64,000 bases of DNA, taken from positions 12,377,327 to 12,441,326 of the forward strand of contig CM065313.1 of NCBI GenBank assembly GCA_033032175.1, read 5' to 3'. A program made the position numbers and the translations under genes. The notes beneath the pieces are model-generated. The model had not been told where the DNA came from. It did not search any database and worked only from the letters and a program-made list of their open reading frames with translations. Below are positions 60,160 through 64,000 of the stretch, piece after piece. The DNA comes from Saturnia japonica. Lineage: Eukaryota > Arthropoda > Insecta > Lepidoptera > Saturniidae. How positions within the stretch are numbered: position 1 is the stretch's first letter; the number at the start of each line of letters is the position of its first letter.

Positions 60160-61460
60160 AGATTTCCCGTCCATCCATCCATGGAGCGCTGTTTTGGATT
60201 CGGACACGGTATTTTTCGAATAATAATACTGGCGAGGAGCAGCGTCGCGTTGCGCGTCGCCTCGCGTTATACGCAAAAGTGAAACCTCCTGACATGCGAA
60301 TACAAACGACGATTCATTATTTCAACTGGATGAACTTTCTACTTTGTACGGTGGATGTTATTATGTTTTACTGGCAACATATTATCTCATAATTATTAGC
60401 ATTTTGCTATCAATGTTTATATAAATGATTAAATAAACGACTTAGTTGTAAAATTAAAAAAATTTTTTTTTAATTATTTTAAAAGAGTGTGTGTAAATAG
60501 TAATTATGTTTTGTCTTACATTTATTCCGGGATCCAGTTTTTTCATACATTAATTCCAATTAAAGAACAGTTGCCTGTAATTAAACTGGGAGAGAGAAAT
60601 TTAAAGTTATAATCGAAAATGCCTTTACCTTAACGTAATAAATTGTAGCGCTGAACATAATGATAATAAGCGATTTAATTATATTTAAATAATTACGACT
60701 ATTAGCGTTATTCAATATGTAAAAGCTATAAATCTGTTTTTCACTGTAACACGTCACTTAATGGAAAATGGCTTCATATTAGTGATAGAAGGTATCGTTA
60801 GCACAAAGTAGGTATCTATATATTGATGATATACATACTTACCGTATAATATCACATTTTTTAAACAAACCTGTAGTAAGTCACAAAGAATGAATTTTTA
60901 AATGATGAACATGATTGCTGGTTCTGTTAAAGAATAACCATTTATGAAGATATATCAACTATTTGGTCACTACTATATGCAATGCTTAGTTTGGTATAAA
61001 ATAGTGATTTACTAGATTGTACATAAAATAAAATAAATAAATGTAATAAAATCTGGAATTACACAGTGATATCAACTAAGGTTATACTATATAAACAAAC
61101 AGTAGGTTTCTCTAAGTGAAATCTAGGCTTGTGTGCCGGCTTACCTACAGACCCAAATAATTAACACGCCTTTCTCTTAATCGTCACGTTAAATACGCTC
61201 AAAATAATAAACGGTACACTTACATTTTGAATAACTCTTTTATTATGATTGTTGTAACAGTGTTAAAATTTAGTATTCACGTTTTTTGAATTGTGGATCG
61301 CGTGCGCCGTGTTGGCGCGTTCAACTGACTTGCTGGTTGGCAAGCAACAGCAGCAGCCGATAGGTACATCATATCTAGCGGCGAGCGTCTGTTGTGGTCC
61401 TAGAACTATCTTAACGTACATTCCACAGACAATAAGTTCCGTATAACTGCGAAAAATGTC
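60160..61460. promoter_or_regulatory. Two GC-richer islands, possible promoter or 5' exon DNA
   Basis: At 60220-60285 (GGCGAGGAGCAGCGTCGCG) and 61300-61400 (CGTGCGCCGTGTTGGCGCG, then a CAGCAGCAG run) the DNA is much richer in CG than its surroundings. The second contains AAGTCAGTTGAACG on the minus strand, matching the insect initiator TCAGTY. No coding frame was recognised, so this is only a candidate start region of a gene reaching into or out of this window. Confidence 0.25.
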
Positions 61461-61464
61461 AAAA

Positions 61465-63835
61465 AGTGTATGTAAGCTAAAGTGTTAATTTCATGCCCTA
61501 TACATAGAAAAACGTGCATATAATTAATTTTGGGGTTTCCACAATTTCATTTCAACTGGATATACCTATTGATAGAATATTTTTCCTTCTATTTCCAAGA
61601 GAACCTATTTCCAAATGTATTTTCAATTTAAGTTCTATGTGAGACGCTAGGTATGGAGGACGTCAAACTAACACACGAATGTAAAAATTAAATAAATAAC
61701 TTTATTTACATGTAAGTGTAATAATTTATTGCTTGAATTCCAATGGTAAATTAACTGCAACACAATTGTGCTAGTCGTATTAACTCTCTAATTTTAATGA
61801 TAGTTTTAATTCTATGGAATGGAGAGGCATAGTTGACATATCATTTTTACACAAATAAAGGCCCAGCAATATTGATTGTTTCTTTAACACAATACTATCA
61901 TATCGTTGATTTATAATAAATAAGTTTTCACAGTAGGCGACCATAAACATATTTTTAAAATACAATCAGTAAAGGCACTGATTTTAAGACACGTTGCATA
62001 AAAATAATTATTATGGTTTTACTATTTTATTGGACTAGACCAATTTATGTTTCAAAAATATGAAATGTTCTATCTCCTCGTTATATTGTTACTATATTAG
62101 TCTTTAACTCTTAGCTGACAACCTAAAAGATTTGGCTCAACAAAAACTATACTTGTTATTTCTGATTCTGATTATAAAAAAAACGTAATTTCAACAAGCG
62201 TAGTCAAATTTATCGTGGGTTCCTACCTATTTAAGATTACGATATTTTTTAAGGGAAATAAATTTAATAAGGTATTTAATAACTACTGTATTTGAGCGAA
62301 AGGGAAAAACACGACACGTAATACTAGTGAACATCTCACCTCTCACTTTGGTACAATTAAAATTTTGTGAACATTGAAATAACTTGATACCATCTATTTT
62401 AATTTACTGTTTGCACTGTCTGGCAGCGCCATCCAGTGAAATAGTACATGACTAACAGACAGGAAATAGAAAGTGCGTGATGATACTGATATATTAGTTT
62501 AAATAATATTCCCATAGATGGTGTTACAACCTAAATGTTAGTATAGAAGTTTTTTACAATAAGTTTTAAATTTTGATTATGTAATTTATTATTATTTGTC
62601 AATTTTTATGTCAACGTCAATTTATTTAATATAGTTTAAATAGAACACACAATTTAAATAAATTTAAATTTTTATTATTTTATAGTCTATAAAGTTTGCA
62701 ATCATAATAAATGGCCTGGACACATTTACAACATTTATCTAGCGATAGCCTAAGACTCCTTAGATTTTTAACTTACTGCTGATAAGTGCCAAACATTCAC
62801 AAGGGAACCTTCCCATTGTGTTAGTTAGACATTTAAAAACAATCGTAAATTGAGTGAGCTTTCTACTTATATTTTTAGCCCACTCAATTCCCTTCAATCG
62901 AATTCTATTGCTATCTACCGGTAACTAGCAACATGAGCATTGGAAAGTATCCTAAAACCTTATCACAATCCAATAGGTATATTATCACCATGTTCTTTTG
63001 AAATGAAAGCTCATGTTTCTTGAGGATTTGCAACGACGCGACATCTTCTAATATTACGTCTGAGCACACTTTTACTGAGCCATCAATATCATATCCCAGG
63101 TTTCACATAATTGTGGTACGGAGTATAATATATATAAATAAATTAATAACATACATGTAATTAAATAAATAAAATATAACTGCAAGTTTATAGTTTTTAC
63201 TATTCGATAATAGATGTAGCTAGAGTCGCACAATTTTTTAAAATAACAATGTCCGATTGTATATTTGGTTATCTATACTATGTTATTACAATAAGTTATG
63301 TTATTAGACATAGACTGATTGTACACGTGATTAATAAATATATCCTATGTGACTTTATTTTAAAAGCAAAGCAAACTTTAAAAATGCAAAGCCTTGGAGT
63401 CCTTTAAACTTGCTAACATAATGAACTGTAAAATAAATACGATTTAAATATTGTATATTGAGCATAAAGTACAAAAGATAAAGTAGAATAAAAATCATTT
63501 AATGACAAAATGCGAGTTTACCGTACGCGAGTGGTTGCGCCTCACGACATGTTATAAATCAGAAGGGGGCGCCACCCTCGCCGCCCCTGCTTCGCGTAAG
63601 GATGATCTTTTCCTTACATTCTATATTTTTATAATGGTTTATATCAACGGCTTTTTCTGAGTTATATAGAATGTATCTCGCCTTGTGTCAATAAGGTGCA
63701 CAAATACTAGTTTTATCTATATATTTCAGATTATAAGTAATGGATCTATAAACTAGAAATAAATGCAAATATAATATTATTGTCTCGCTATCTGTATAAT
63801 TATATAATTTTTTAATACAGTAAAGGTGGAAAATA
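61465..63835. other. AT-rich DNA, nothing coding recognised
   Basis: Open frames are short and compositionally trivial. A small GC-rich patch at 63530-63600 (GGGGGCGCCACCCTCGCCGC) stands alone. Confidence 0.4.
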
Positions 63836-64000
63836 AACATACGGCCCGCCTGATTGTAAGCGACTACCGTAGCCTATAGATGCTTGTAATACCAAGTATC
63901 ACAAATGTTTTGCCGACATTGAACCTATTACCCCGAGGAGCTCCGAAAACCATACTCACAACAAGAACAACGTTATGTCATTTGGCTACGAACTTTTGTC
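63835..64000 (-). repeat. Interspersed repeat 3' end, cut by the window edge
   Basis: GGCCCGCCTGATTGTAAGCG and CCCGAGGAGCTCCGAAAACC are the reverse of phrases in the repeat at 35500-35948. The element continues beyond base 64000. Confidence 0.65.

Overview
This window is AT-rich insect nuclear DNA, almost certainly from a moth or butterfly. The evidence is two intron-rich arthropod genes together with Lepidoptera-type repeats: Helitrons opening TCTATAC and closing with a hairpin plus CTAG, tRNA-derived SINEs, and mariner, Tc1, hAT, piggyBac, R1-like and Jockey/CR1-like remnants. No rRNA gene, true tRNA gene or CRISPR array was found. No bacterial operon was found.

Gene 1 (minus strand, 1571-28006) is the heterotrimeric G protein alpha-q subunit. 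Its eight coding positions join in phase to give 353 aa with every nucleotide-binding motif. Positions 4, 7 and 8 each have two alternative exons: 17292-17420 and 16993-17121; 11259-11366 and 9591-9698; 3377-3460 and 1571-1653. One member of each pair gives the standard Gq sequence. The other gives the variant type that, from memory, resembles the Drosophila photoreceptor isoform. The variant last exon carries a one-base insertion that shifts its frame, and the variant exon 4 has Gln where switch I normally has Val.

Gene 2 (minus strand, 34845-44457) is a complete eight-exon amidase-signature enzyme of the FAAH2 type, 530 aa, with the Lys-Ser-Ser triad at K125, S200 and S224. A hydrophobic ATG exon at 52092-52328 ends in the same phase as the first coding exon and may be an alternative first exon.

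Layout: 1-1.57 kb, Galphaq 3' UTR; 1.6-28 kb, Galphaq exons with introns full of transposons; 28-34.8 kb, intergenic DNA with the Galphaq 5' region, a MITE and an MLE remnant; 34.8-44.5 kb, FAAH2-like gene; 44.5-52 kb, nested retrotransposons and Helitrons; 52-64 kb, a candidate first exon, a mariner carrying a solo LTR, LINE remnants and two GC-richer islands. The two genes share a strand but nothing in the sequence links their functions.

The best leads are the coordinated alternative exon set of Galphaq with its damaged variant members, the possible second N-terminus of the amidase, and three clean nested insertions whose target-site duplications can be read by eye. All exon joins were made by hand from splice consensus and reading phase, with no RNA or database evidence.
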